DNA of 64,000 nt, taken from Phytoseiulus persimilis (taxonomy: Eukaryota; Arthropoda; Arachnida; Mesostigmata; Phytoseiidae). Made by a program: the position numbers and the translations under genes. Below, piece by piece: positions 46,401-58,953 of the stretch. Each line of letters opens with the position of its first letter. Positions within the stretch are counted from its first letter, which is position 1. The notes beneath the pieces are model-generated. The model had not been told where the DNA came from. It worked only from the letters and a program-made list of their open reading frames with translations, and searched no databases. Location: NCBI GenBank assembly GCA_037576195.1, contig CM075102.1, forward strand, positions 25,106,745 through 25,170,744. Direction: 5' to 3'.

Positions 46401-48937
46401 CGCGTCCTTCCCGGCCGACCAGGCGGCCGAGCGACCGGCGGCTGGCTGCTTGAGACGACGTGTAGCCATTCGAGACTCGAGGACGTGTCTCGCTTGAGGA
46501 TGCCGTTCCTGCTTGTGCCACCGTTCCTGCTTCTGCTGCGTCGGCCGCTCTAGTGAGGAGCTCAGCCGGCATTGTTGCTGAGCGCAAAGCCTACAAACTT
46601 CTACAAATGGCGAGCACCGCTTCACCCCTTTTCGGCCTGTAACGCTATCTAATTCGCTGCACTGAACACAACTGCGTCTTTTGTCTTTGTTCCAAAACTC
46701 CCCGAACGGAATGTGTTCAACCGCTCACTGCCCCCGCTTGTTCGGAGAAAGCTCCAAAGACACAGAGGTTAAAAAGCGGTCAGTGCTTCTCCTGCTCCGC
46801 TCAAACGGAACACGTCCGAGCTGATTGCTGATGGAGGATGTGGTTCAAATGGTAACATTTAAACCGGCCAATTCTCCGCCTCCTGGTTGATGGGGTGAGA
46901 GGTCAAAACGGGATAGATGAAACGAGAGTGGATGACCTTCTTCTTTCGAAAAGTTTGGAATTTCCGAATGCGGAGCACAGGGGTGGAAATCGGGTTTCCA
47001 TTGGCGCAACAATAGAATACCCTGTTGTCATGTCCTCGTGTCGAACTACATACCGTGCTTCAATACTTTGTGTGATTCATGCAAAGCCGCCGCGACGTTT
47101 CGCATGCTCGCGATCATGGATTCGAAAGAGTCAATATTTCGATAATGATGTTCTCCAAGATATCTCCATGTTCGCAACCTCGATTCTCGCGGTCATGCGT
47201 TCGTTCACAACCAGGAATGGCCCTAGTGCTCGCCGAAGGCTGTCGAATGCTGCTCTCTGACAGTGACGAGGAGATCGGAGACAAGTTACAGGAGGAGGAG
47301 GGCGAAGAGTCGTGAGGGAACCTGGAGTCGGAAAGGCACTGGCCGACCGTTCGGCCAAACGGTCCAGTGATTGAAGTGGGGCAAAGTCGATTCGACTTGA
47401 CCGGCTCGCGTCGCTCCGATGTGGCCGAAGGCGCAAGAAGTTCTGATTGCCGTCGTCCGTCCGTCATCCATAGTTTGTGATTGTGTTTGCGAGAGTCCAT
47501 ATATTTACCCTCTTCGACTGTCTTCCGATCGTTCACCGCTGCTGCTGCGGCCGCTTGCGGGTATGGTGCATGAGTAGGAATCGGGGTAGTCGAGGGGAGT
47601 AGCGAGAAAGAAAAAGAGGACATGAGGTAGCCGTGGTCGTCAAGGGAGAGAGAATCGTGGGCGTTGAGTGGCTAAGAGCCTTTAAACAGCGTTGTATTGT
47701 ACTCACAGTATGGCGGGTCAGCCCCCTGTCTCGATGGGGAGCTCGCGAGGCAGCCTGAGGCTTCTTCGCTCGCCTCCTCCTCTTTCTTCATCTTCGTATT
47801 TATCTTATCAATAAATCGATAGCAGCACAACCGAGGGGGCACGAGGGTTAAGCACGGGTCGCATTCTGGCCCGGGCTGCCAGCCAGACGGGCACTCCGAA
47901 GGGGGAAGGGTATTTTCGGGACGTGGGCCTTACTGCTCCGATGCCTCGATTCTTTTTCCGCTCCGTCTTACAGCAATCTGTCATCCTCTACGTGGTGTTA
48001 GCTCGCGCAGAAGTTTTCCCTGAATTTATCGTTAATTCGTTCAGATTACGCCGTGTCCCGAGATCCCGGGGAGCTGGAACTCTGTTTCAGATTTTGCTTA
48101 AGACCATGAAGTCTCGGTCTTTGCCAAGTCTGATGAATTTCCCCTAGTCGAGTGTGGAGTGAGTTTGAGATCGCCGCTTCATCGGGGTTCAAAGCAAGCT
48201 CGAATCTGCATGATCGAATTGAGAGCGACACACTGGAGATGAACAACTGGAGGAGGGCGTACAAACTCATAAGTGATCTGTCTCAGAAGTCGGAGCGGTA
48301 GTTGTCCTGAAGATTTGAGGAAACAACAGAGCACCCAGCAGCCGGGGATAAGAATGCCCAACCTGAGTCTTGAAGGAATTTCTGGGAGCCGAAGAGTTAA
48401 TGAGGGCAGCTGAAACGATAATTGGGGCAATAGGTAAATGAGGCGCCGGATCGAAGAGTTCGGGTTCGATGGCGAAGACGCGCGCTCGGTCTTGGGGGAG
48501 GAATAAAATGAGACGGCTTCAGGATCAGGAGGCCTTGCTGGGCGTGTCAAAAAATGTTCGAGGGGAAGGAGATGCAGGTCTGGCAAGGATTCCAACCCGA
48601 TTCTAGATTGGGGAGGAGGACGTCCCGGAAAAGCGGCGAAAAGGCAGAGCACTGGAAAAGCTTGGGTGTGTGAACAGAAATCCACTGTTCTATCGGCTCA
48701 GCAGAATTACAAGAACGCCGGATGAGAGATGAGCGAGCGAATAGAGGAAGCATTCCGAGATGGAGCACGATCTGAGAAAATCGTGGTGAACCTTAACTTG
48801 AGCCGTTTGACTTGCCTCGGTGACGCATTTGTCGACGATGCCATCAGACCCGCTTACCAAGCTCAATGTACGATGGTCGATCCTCTCGGATGATACCAGA
48901 ACCAGCTTCGACTGAAATATGAGGCAGTGGGGCTCAA
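37486..48937. other. Unassigned 11.4-kb stretch
   Basis: No recognised gene. It contains a run of 12 C at 38252-38263, a purine-rich tract at about 39700-39785, TATAAAAG on the minus strand at 40530-40537 without a suitable initiator, and GC-rich blocks near 44700-44850 and 46200-46560. Frames over 140 codons (minus 39369-40067, plus 40842-41276, plus 41060-41509, minus 41019-41726, minus 42798-43361, minus 45943-46587) overlap each other or opposite frames and lack domains. Long introns or intergenic DNA are likely. Confidence 0.45.
38252..38263 (+). repeat. Poly-C run (12 C)
   Basis: Homopolymer after GGGACCT, followed by ATCCCCGG. Confidence 0.85.
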
Positions 48938-48939
48938 TA

Positions 48940-49060
48940 CAGGGTGTTCCCGTTGAGCCCGGACAAAGGTTCTCTTTTGAACCGCTATAAGTGAGAATAA
49001 TCACATAACGGTCATTTGGTGTTTTTGTTCACTTAATTCATAATTGGAAGCCGAGCCACG
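48940..49060 (+). mobile_element. Likely transposon terminus (CAGGGTGTTCC)
   Basis: TA at 48938-48939 is followed by CAGGGTGTTCCCGTTGAG, then AT-rich sequence with short runs. CAGGGTGT-type ends after TA are common in arthropod Tc1/mariner-like and miniature elements. No matching inverted end was found within a few kb, apart from CAGGAACACCCTG near 54469-54481, which is too short to pair confidently. The right limit is arbitrary. Confidence 0.35.
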
Positions 49061-52000
49061 ATTGCCATTTTTTCGGCTTTCCTTTCTGCTGTTCAGTCGG
49101 AACGGATCATCGGAACCTGAGATTTTTCTGAAGATCCAATCGAGCCGAAGGCCGACACGTTGGCCGCGGCGGATTTCATCGAGTTTGTGACGAGGTTATA
49201 TCTGAAGACCGCGTGCCGTGACGACTTGGAACTCTCTTCTGATAACATTGCGCTCATGATATAAGAGCATCGGAAATGGCTCCGATACAACTGGCGAGTC
49301 CGCTCATCGACCAATCGACGTTGTCATCGGATTTTCGAATGCTGGGCATGATCTTGTGAAGAGGAGCACCGTTTCGGCAATCGAATCGAGGTGGATCAGT
49401 AACGGATCCACAGACTCGTTTCGCGACATGCGCCGGTGGAGTGAACTCTGGAGACGGCGAAGCGGAGCAGAATCGTGTTAGAAAAAAACTGCGGAGACCC
49501 CATTGTCCGAATTACTGACTCATAAAAAGTCTCTGAGCCAATTATTCCAAGGAACGGAGCTGAATTTCCCAGTTTGAGCGTGACCTCTCTTCTTCTCGCT
49601 CGATCACCGTTCAAAATTCTTCCCGACTACGCTTTATAGTCTCGTCTAGCAGAGAATCTCTCGTTCGGCCGAGCAGGCCTAATCTGCGTTGCTCGATGAA
49701 TTGAGCTCCTCGGATCCCTCGTTCGCTCTTATCCGGAGAAGCAGGAAACCAGATCTTAGCCCTCAGGGCAGCAGTTCCGGGGTTGATCTTCTGCATTCCA
49801 TCTTTCTCTCGGTTGTTGATAGAGGTTCGAAATCGCACCGCGAGCCCATCCACCGGCGAACTGAACAACAGCAGGACGACAGCAGGAAGGGGAGAACGTA
49901 GCCGAACAGGAAGGGCCATGACGTTTGTAAAGCCGGGTCATTTTTCTCAGGGTCATTCTGTGTATGTTTGTTGTGCCTTCCCGATCTGAGGTTGCGGGAT
50001 TCCGAATCGATTCCGACGACAGCAACGAGCCGCAACGTCAGGAAAGGACAGCACCAGTTAGGCCGAGCGCGAGTGGATAGCGAATACGACGATTTACAAT
50101 CTGACAAGAGCCCAGATTCTTCTTCTCTCAGATTCCGCAGGCCGCTTGGGCAGGCGCAATGCGGCCTGTGGGATTTGCAGGTGGCGAACGTGCGGATATC
50201 TACGAACGAATTGATGGGACGCCAGCCGGATGAATCGCCGAATCACTCGAATTCCGGTTGAAGTGCCATTCAGCATCGCTCGAACGAACCGCTCTGGACC
50301 GCAATCCCAGCAGGACAGCTGAGGAATGGCTCATCCGCTGTCAATAGTCGACGATTCCTCTCGGTGTCTGCACGCGTCTCCGAGTTCGATGAGGCCTGTT
50401 CCGAGACATTGACACACATTATCGATTTGATGATTCACAGTAGACGAGAACGATGGCGGGTGACAGGCTGGCATTATGGCGGGGAGGGGAGGGGGGTCAT
50501 CGGTCGATTTGGGGCTATTCGAGATTTCATCTGCTTTGAATGACGGATGGTCGCAGTTCCGATCCGAAGATGGAGTTTTTCGCCTCGGGCAGGGGGCGAA
50601 TCGGAGGAACACCGCGCGGGTGGGAACTACAGGGCGGTGTCAAGCTCCGAGCGAAGTGCTCTAACAGGACAAAAATAAATCTCATCGGGTCGATCGAAGC
50701 TCTTAATGCTATCCCCGCAACACTGGAGCTATTGATTCGCTGAGCGAGCGACTTCAAGAGCAAGTGAGTGGCGATGGGTCACCTTTTCTACAGAAGTCCT
50801 ATCCGATGGTGCTGCGTTGCTACCTGTGGAGCGCCGCGCAGCGGGCTCGGGCGCAGGGCGACCGATAACGACCTCATTAATCTATATCAGAGATCAGTGT
50901 GTGGAGCGAACGCGTGTCGGGGAGGCACAGGATGTCGTTAAAATTAAATATCGGCCCTGCATCCCCTCCTCGCTTCTTGGCCTTTCTCAAGAGCTCTCTA
51001 TCTCCGCCTATCTCCGACCGAGTCCTCCCATCTCCTCCCTGACGCTCGTTATCTGTGTCCCGATATCGTTCTCGAACTCCTTCAGTCTTACATTATCGCC
51101 CCTATCACTGTATATCGTATTTTTTGTGACTGTCTCTGCTTCTCCCCGAGTTCGATGAAATCGCGACTTTCACCAAGCCGCCTGTCGAGTTCTTCAGACT
51201 GTCTCTTAATATCGTCTGGTTGCTGAACTCCCGTTGCTGGAAATATCGAACGTGGGGGAAAATACGATTTCTGGAATTTCCGAGCGTCCGGTGACCCTGG
51301 AGCTGGAGTGCTCGACGCCATGAAATGCGGTGCGCGTCGATTGTCGAGTACACCTGACGGTGAGAGTGCCCCCAAATTATGACCGAGTACCTCAACGAAG
51401 AGGGTACTTCACGCATGAAGACTCGCATGAAAACGGACTGCAGTGCTTCGGAATGCCTTGCGAGGATAGGGGGTGCTATTCGTGATTTGAGAACCGAGAG
51501 AACAAAGTCCCCCGAACAGAGGTACTGAAGGAACTCTCGATTACAGAATGACAGGAGGCGAGGTATCGAAAGCGTTATTATGATTGTGAATCGCTGTCGC
51601 GTCATATGGTGGATTGCCGAAATGGAACTTGATGCCTTGAATTCTTTCCCGTAATGCCAGAAACGTCCATTCGTTCCCCGATTCTTGCGGGAATTCCGAA
51701 TTCTCGTGGCATCAGTGATGACGATGGAGCTGAGCTCGATTGTGCTCGCTCTTCCATTTCCTCCTCGAGGCTGGGCGCGTGCGCGTGAGTCGGAATGGGT
51801 CTCCTACCCCGTCGTAGTCACTGGTCATCACAAGCCATTAAGTCAAGAAGTCGACTGCGCTCCAGGAGAGAAATGTCCTCTGAATGAACGCCTCCCGTCT
51901 CGAGAAGATGAAAAAAGAAGTACTTTGATACCGCCAGCCGTCAGTCTAGTCGACTGACCGGAGTCGAGACGAGGAGAGAATAGGAGAGCGCGGAAATGAA

Positions 52001-52210
52001 CAGAAGGATTCCTGGGAGACTCTCTCACCTTTCTCCAATGGCTCCCCGCCGGCAGCTGACGTCCGATGATGATTCCTTTCGTCTCGCAGAGAACTCGCTT
52101 TTCGTCTTTCTTCGTCAAAATCATCTCCTTAAGGAACGAACGACGCTCCACACCAATTCCGCTGATGTGCGGAACGACTTCATGGGCGCTCAGAAAGGTT
52201 ACTCAACGTG
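49061..52210. other. Unassigned stretch
   Basis: No recognised gene. Minus 51105-51605 is open for 166 codons without a known domain. 50870-50960 is AT-rich with TTAAAATTAAATAT, and 50960-51130 is pyrimidine-rich. Homeodomain-type AT cores could make this regulatory, but nothing specific is demonstrable. Confidence 0.4.
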
Positions 52211-52546
52211 CTACGCCGACGCTTGCGATGCTGCGCCGCCAAGATCACATTCCAGGTGGATGATTTGCTCCATCTCGTCGGCCGCCATCTTTGGAAGCGT
52301 TCGGCGGCTCGGGGCCCAAGTTTCCCGCTGTTGATCGTATGGAGGAAGCTGTCTCCAATCTCGCTCCGCTTTCCTTTTCGGAACGCGTTCCACAATAATG
52401 AGTTTGTCGGTTCGCACTCGAACGACGATTTCTTCGTAATGAATACGGTTTCCATTAAACTCATCACGGCCGAAACAGTTCCGAGTCTCAACACTTATGA
52501 AATCGGTACGCCAGAGCCCCGAGAAATCGAAACGCCCCACGAGCAT
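52211..52546 (-). pseudogene. Open frame with weak alpha-crystallin (Hsp20)-like stretch
   Basis: 112-codon minus frame, highly charged. YEEIVVRVRTDKLIIVERV resembles the PEEI-V-V-K-x-x-D-N-K-L-L-V strand pair of insect small heat-shock proteins, and RRTLPKMAADEMEQI about 26 residues later sits where those proteins have RR-Y-x-LP-x-x-x-x-x-x-x-I. The final strand motif (DG-L-T-V-x-AP) is absent, and the frame ends LGGAASQASA and a TAG. If the resemblance is real this is a decayed or divergent small Hsp. It may equally be chance, because the overlapping plus frame (52208-52636, 142 codons) is also open. Confidence 0.2.
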
Positions 52547-52779
52547 TCTGCGAATCGCTCAACTCACGGAGGAATGCCGCGGGAGCCAAGAATTTTCCCG
52601 CGGATTTCGCGCTGTGACGCTTCGTTTGCTCATTGAGACGCTCGCTGAGTTCTTCTCTGTGGGGCTTGAGTGGTGGGTTAACGAAAAAACAAAGCCATCA
52701 GATGGGAAGGTTCTACAGGCACAGGCGGAAGATTTATGAACCATATGGACTGTTGTCATCACTGGCGTAGTGTTATAAA

Positions 52780-52888
52780 TTAAAGAGGCATTTTGAAACC
52801 GCCGCCGCCTCTTCCACCCTTCGCTCTGCTCCCTAGACTCCCCATGTCACCCGGATACCCGTTTCCTCCAACAGAGCCGGAGCGAGAA
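52780..52888 (-). CDS. Candidate last exon of an unidentified minus-strand gene (Gly-rich C-terminus)
   Basis: On the minus strand a strong 3' splice site (CTCTTCTTCCTCTCCCTCCAG, with a TAAC branch-point-like motif about 25 bases upstream) opens at 52888. The exon carries one base completing a codon, then 35 codons and TAA at 52780-52782. It encodes SRSGSVGGNGYPGDMGSLGS followed by a basic Gly-rich end finishing GGGGFKMPL. The tract, branch site, phase and short clean reading to a stop fit a terminal exon. I do not recognise the protein, cannot find the upstream exon, and see no AATAAA soon after the stop. The plus strand over the same bases reads as a Pro- then Glu-rich frame, an alternative that lacks a good splice site. 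Confidence 0.4.
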
Positions 52889-53008
52889 CTGGAGGGAGAG
52901 GAAGAAGAGACAGAGTTACCACAGAGCATCCCACAAGCATCTCGCGACACTGGGCGACGAAGCGAAGCCACAAGATGAATGACAAATATGGCTTGTGTTT
53001 TTAAAGCT

Positions 53009-53040
53009 CATTATCATCATCGTCATCATCATTATTAACA
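53009..53040 (+). repeat. (ATC)n-type trinucleotide microsatellite
   Basis: Imperfect ATC/ATT run (TCATTATCATCATCGTCATC and on) of about 32 bp. Confidence 0.85.
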
Positions 53041-56000
53041 CCGTTGGGAAAAGGGAGCTCGGAGCCCCGCTGCTGCCTAAAAATCCACGCGATGAGCTGT
53101 GAAACCTTCTCATCTGAGGAGCCGATATCTAAAACTTCCTTATTTCTCTCAGCAAAAGCTCCAAGGATTCCACGGGATATTCAGCAGCATCAGACGCGTT
53201 CTAAGGGAGCAGGACTCCCGGCGACCTGAGCGGGGTGAACTTATGAACATAATTACGTTTCTGTCAACTTTTCGGTGAGTCGAGGTGAAGGGACTCAACG
53301 GCTCCGGTTCGATTGAGAAAAAACATTTTCAGCGCCGTCGCTTTACGAGGTAGGACTTTGCAGTGCTGGTGGCGCTTTGGAAGAATCAGGCTCCAAGAAA
53401 CTGTTCAAAACACGGTTTGAGGATACGCCTTCGATGCCGATGTGAGCGGTGAAGATTCTGGGGAATGCGAACCTTCACTTCGTCTTCTTCCGTATATCTG
53501 TCTGTCGATCGGTCGATGGTTCCTAGTTGCTGACGAGGCGAATTCGTCCACGCGCGTAAACGAGCACCCTCGTCGGCCCTGAAAGGTGCGGATGCTGTTT
53601 GTTCCCGCCAATCAAACGTTTAGCGGTGCTGTTTGTGTTTGCCCGTTCACCCAAGTTCTTATTTTCTCCACCACGGGACTGGGGTATGTTGAGGGGTTCG
53701 CCCGCCGAGTTGCTCCGGAAGATGTTGGTATAGACAGCGGCGCGGGATGTGGAGCATCGAGAAGTTCGCCGAGCTCGGGTTCGCAAACTCAGAGGACGGC
53801 ATCAGCGAGCAAGTCGATTCGTCGCCGCGTCGATCCCCATGCATGACATTTGTGTGTATCATACATAGACGCAGCCACCCATTCACTTTCCCACCCGGAG
53901 AAGACGACCCTCCGAAACTATGATGCTGCTCCCGCTGTTGTGGGAAGAAGTCTTTCCCGTTTTCTTTTGATATTCATGAGCTTCCATTAACCAGTCCGGC
54001 AGCCATCCAGCCAGCTAGCAAGCAGCGCTCGGGACAGCCTTCCACAGGCATTCGCTCCTCTCCTGCAACTATCCTCTTCTTGCCCCCGTTCTTCTGCTTC
54101 CGTGCCCCTCGCACCGCTCTCTCAAGTGTTCAATTGTTCAACGAGAATTTGATGCAAATTCTGAATACCACACTGACACTCGCGCGCCCGACGGAGGGAC
54201 AGACCGACCAAGTGGCGAACTGGGAGGCGAACGCTCATCTGCACATTTACGCAAGCCTCAGAAGTCATCTTCATTAATGTGATCTCTGTACGGGAACCGA
54301 CGCTGCAGTGACGGGGGCAAATGGTCACTGGATGGATGGATATTTTACTGCATGAAGGGACTCGACAAGTTTCCTGGATTTGCATTCTCGAATCGAGTTC
54401 TCTCCGCCAGCGGAGACGTTCTTGTTGGACTCCATCTGCTGGTTAATCAAAGTCCAGAGAAGCTGGATTCAGGAACACCCTGAACCGCCAGTGGAACATT
54501 CAGGATCCAGAATCCATATCAGGTTTCGTACGAAAAGCGATTGTTGGAATGTGAAGTTTCTTGTGAGCCTCATATTGAAATATTTCGTCGAAAAGAAGAC
54601 GGAATCTGCCAACTTCTTCTGCTCAATTCCTTTGCCTCGACACGTTCTCCGAAACGAGCGGGATCCTCGGCGGTTTTCGGACGCTCTAGCGTTACGAGCG
54701 CTTTCGTTCCTTTGTCCAGTTTATATTCTGATTCAAGCTGCTGCGGCTCAACTTCATCTGCCGCGAAACTGAATGCGGAAGATTTTCCGTTATTCCCACA
54801 ACGGATAGCGGAGAATCATTCGAATCGGTTGAATCGTTCTGAAGCAGGATCGAGTTGTTGGAAAACGTCTGGGAGCTACCATAGTCACCTGCTTCAGCGC
54901 GGAAGAAGAAGATATAGGAATTCCTCGCGATCAGCATCAGAGACTTTCGAGGCCCTGAAACTTCGGAATCTCAAATCCAGGAGGCTCACCAGAATATTTA
55001 GAGCGACTTCCGGAAGTTCCTATGCGGGCGCAATAGATTTCATTCCACTCAACCGTGGCCGAAATCTGCATTTGATCAGCAATGATATACCCAGGCGTAG
55101 ATTCACGAAATCAGAGTGTTGATACTGAATGATATACCCAATCGAAGGGAGGAGAGTGAACCAAGGGCTCAAGTTTTCCTTGCGGAATCGATTCCATCCG
55201 GAGATCTGCACAGCAAAGGCCCGTAATGTGCATGCTGGCATGTTCCTGGAAATTCCAGAGAACGGATCCTCGGACACCCGTCGGAGTGAAAATATGAGCC
55301 AGAATACGTTGCCATAGGACAGGCACCGAGGTTTCCATTCTCCAGTCTGGGACCGCAAGAGAAAACATACACAGACGTCATGACAAAATTTCGACAAGGA
55401 ATCTTCTGAGCCGAAGGAGACTTAAATATCCCGTTGATTGGAATACAGAGCCCGACCTCTTCGCTTATTGCTCCGCCTCGGCATCGAGCATTGGCTGATT
55501 TTGTATGGAAACACAGTTAACTCCTAACGAACAAATAAAGAAACCCCGTATCTCCTCTGTCTCGCTTCGGTATGGTTTTCGATCCGTTCATCCATCTCTT
55601 GCTCCGCTTGCTTTGATAGTTAGTTGTGTGGCGAACGCTCTAATTGTGTTCAGCACGCGTCTTCGCCCCTGAACATTGCAATTGTTTTTCGTTTCCATTT
55701 GCACACACGCCTCGCGCGTCGTTGTTCCGGAAGCTCACAGACGGGGCGATGTAACTCCGAGAGCGGATGTTCTTTCGAGCGGGCAGGGCGACCTGCTCGA
55801 GCACCAACACGTGTTCGGATACGATGCGAAGTCTCTGCTCGAATTCGTTCACACTTGCTAGCGTGGTATTCCTGCCAGCGAAGACATGAAGGACCATTCC
55901 GATGTAGCGTCCTGTCAGCTGTGGTTTTCATCTGGAATCGACTCGGAATTGAAATGAGACCGATATCCTCCTTGGTCGCTGGGGTCAACCCGACTAATGA

Positions 56001-58089
56001 ACTCCTACCACGGTCTCTAATCCACAATAACGTGTCTAACTTGGGGCGAGCTTGGCTCAGCGGATCATAATTATTTGGAGTTGCTAATTGAACGTCTTGA
56101 GGGCTGTACAAACTCAGCCACGACCGAGCCACGTCCTCATCTGCTCTCATTGGATTGAAAACCCGGCGTCGAGCCGCACTTTGCTATCGTACGCAGTGAG
56201 CCTCTGGCGCTGGAGTTCTTGAGACCGGATTCAAGTTTTTCCCCACGAAATGAGCTCCCTCTCTCGGACATGCGTCCAGCACGGAGCGTTAAGTGAATCG
56301 TATCCCTCTGAATGACCTTCGTGACGGCCGGCAGAAGACCGAAACGCTCGTCCTGTGAGTTCCTCCTGTGAATCACGTTGGAGTATGGCCGCATGGTTCG
56401 GGGCGATGACCAGCTAATCAAGGGTGTAGGAATATTCACACAGGTCCCGAACACTCCGATGGCGGAACTTCATTGTGTTAGCTCGTGGCCGAGCTGGTTA
56501 TTTGAATACAGTATTCGGATTCGTTGAAGCCAGTGCAACTGACAGCTGGGCTCGGCTGGGACGCGGGGATCGGATGGATGCACGTAGAGAGATACAAACA
56601 TTCAGACGACCTCGTCCAGATAACAAGCGATCTCAGAATATTCAGTGCTCACCATGCACGCGGTGCGTTGATGCGGAATCGTCGGGCACAATCAATTTGG
56701 CTTGGATCTTGCATGATGGAAACGTTTTAAACGATTCGGAACGATGCGCACATTGTTGGCCGGCGAGTGGAGGATTGAGACTCCCAAATGTTATTAGAAA
56801 ATGATTTTCGAACCTTGACCTTTCATGAGAATCAATGATGAGTTCAAGAGCTCGTCATCAGGCGTGAGGAGCTCGAGAGAACTGAGCCAAATGCCTGCAT
56901 AGGGTGAATCCTCGAAATACCAGATCCGGATCGAAGAACGGAGCATCGTAGCCAAAGTAGAAAGCGAGAGCCGTCCTCTCCATCATTTAATTCGTTCGAT
57001 TTCCGAAGTGGCGAGCCAGCGGTTCCCTCCAGAGCGTCTGATCGGAGGAGCGTTTTGAGATGGTCACTGATAATTTCTGAGCCTGGTGATTCGCGGGTTC
57101 AGCCTCTTCTGCATCCAGCTGCGGCCGTCTCTCTTCCTTGGTCGGCGAAGTACTCATCCGCGGAACGGCAACGATAGAAACTTCTGTTCTATCCCAGGAG
57201 GATCACTTTTTCATTTCGTTCCGAGGAATCCTTAGATGGGGGATAGCGGAAAGAGCGGAACTTCCTCCATGATCATTTCCTGTCGTACTCTCTGTTGAAG
57301 TCCTCCTGAGCCCCAATACAGATCCAAAACTCAGCTGACCCCTTCCAATGACATACACGAGCTGCTCATGCGGCTACTTCTCCCAATGCCGTTGTTACAG
57401 CCGCTACCACTAGCAGCAGCGCCCTCAGGATACAACGAGGTCATAACATCGGGAACCATGACTTTTTATAAACGTGGAGTCGAAAGCTACTTTCGACGAG
57501 AGCTACTCGTAGTTCTCCGCTGCCGATACCGCCACCGATGATGCGTCGACGCAGTCTTCAATATGATCCGCGGCGGAGGCTCCGAGTCCTGCCAGGTTTG
57601 ACGTCTCCGATCCGAGCGTGCGCTCGTCCGTTGAAGAGAGTCAATATTACGTATAAGGTTCCTCCTCGGGCTTTGTCTCCGTGTGCCTCTCTCGGCGGCT
57701 CCTCCGAGTTCACCGAGCTGAGTATTCGAAATCCTCTGTCTTATATGAGGAAGGAAATTTGAAATTTTTTTCCTTCCGGGGAAAATATTGGCATGCCGAC
57801 AGACTACTTCAGTCATCTCTTCCCTCCTCTCGAACGGTTCGCGATTCCAGGGGGTTCGGATACATTGGATGCGGCCGCACGAGTACGGATAGACATGTGG
57901 TTCAATTCGGAGAGATCCAGCCTCAGACGTGAGAACTGACGCAAACTTTCTCAATAATCATCGAGCTGCAAGGTCAGAGATTGTGTCGAGATTCGCATGT
58001 CTCTAAACTCCGGCAGTCTCGCTTCCGATGCGGATTTCGTCTGGTTTTCACGGAGTTTTTTCATATGAGGCTCACAAGCAGTTGGCTTT
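53041..58089. other. Unassigned stretch
   Basis: No recognised gene apart from the doubtful frame at 54541-55122. AATGATATACCCA occurs twice 48 bp apart (55080 and 55128). Minus 57487-57954 (155 codons) is Arg-rich and open but unmatched. 57480-57740 is GC-rich. Confidence 0.4.
54541..55122 (+). CDS. Uncharacterised 193-codon open frame, doubtful
   Basis: Start LLECEVSCEPHIEIFRRKED, then a Ser-rich centre and a basic Arg/Ser-rich C-terminal half (RGRRRYRNSSRSASETFEAL). The same frame is open some 12 codons further upstream. No domain recognised. A basic, Ser-rich profile fits a nucleic-acid-binding or gag-like protein, but chance is likely, as overlapping frames exist on both strands. Confidence 0.15.
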   Translation: MLECEVSCEPHIEIFRRKEDGICQLLLLNSFASTRSPKRAGSSAVFGRSSVTSAFVPLSSLYSDSSCCGSTSSAAKLNAEDFPLFPQRIAENHSNRLNRSEAGSSCWKTSGSYHSHLLQRGRRRYRNSSRSASETFEALKLRNLKSRRLTRIFRATSGSSYAGAIDFIPLNRGRNLHLISNDIPRRRFTKSEC

Positions 58090-58275
58090 TACCTGACCAG
58101 GCTGATTCGACGGGAAGGCCCACATCGCCTGATACTCACCGATCGCATGAAAATGTTCACAAGTCAGGCGAGTGCTACCGATTCTCGGTATATCAACCGA
58201 CACCAGGGATCGAACCCGAAGCATTGACAACTCTCAACAGTTGCGAGGCAGCGACCTCAAATCTATGCCACGGGC
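58090..58275 (-). mobile_element. tRNA-derived SINE (head with A and B boxes)
   Basis: On the minus strand GTGGCATAGATTTGAGG (about 58259-58275) fits an RNA polymerase III A box, and GGGTTCGATCCC (58206-58217) is a near-perfect B box about 40 bases on, with TCGCTGCCTCGCAA between, the pattern of arthropod tRNA-derived SINEs. The body appears to continue to about 58090. No tRNA cloverleaf forms, so it is not a tRNA gene. The ends are estimates because no target duplication or clear 3' tail was found. Confidence 0.6.
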
Positions 58276-58953
58276 CGTTGTTCGCAGCCGGAAGCTGAAA
58301 CTGTGGCCATCGTTCACCCGCTGACCGCTGGTGGGAGCAAGTGTGCTCAAGTGCTATACCGAGCCTTCTTCCGAAGAGTGTTAGGCCGCCCACAGCTGGT
58401 TCCGCAGCAAAAGTTTCCGAAATCGATTTGTTTTCAAGTTTTCGGAGATGTCGAGCGTTGAATTCCTTGGAAGGATGAATTTTTTTTAGAAGAGCCGGGA
58501 AGAAGCAGGAGAGACCTCAAACATGACAAGCGCGCGGGCAGGGCATCGGTGCGATGGTTGTCATCGCTGTCTAATGCAACAAGGTCACGGAAAGCCGCCC
58601 TCGGAGAGCTCAGCGCGTCACGATTTTCTACGTGTTCCGTTCCTCAACTTCATGAGTGGATGGCGGAGGGTGGGAGCTCCCGCCATCGAATATAGACTTA
58701 ACAGGGAATCGATCCCCCTTGGCGTGACGACAAGAGAACATGATTACGGTGAAAGTCCATAACCATGGACTGCTTAGGGAGAATATGATGCGACAGACGG
58801 ATCCAGCCATTCCAGTGTGCTTCGCTGGAACGAGCATGCGCCGTGTATCAGAACCAGTGGTGAGAGCGCCGCGGGCATTTCCGCGGGCCGCGGCGAACAG
58901 TGGTGAACTGCAAGAATCGCGGCGCGCCGAGAAATCCGGTCCCTGAATAATTG
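58276..58953. other. Unassigned stretch
   Basis: No recognised gene. The minus frame 58774-59064 enters from the 24-bp repeat array and continues as unrelated sequence. Confidence 0.4.
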
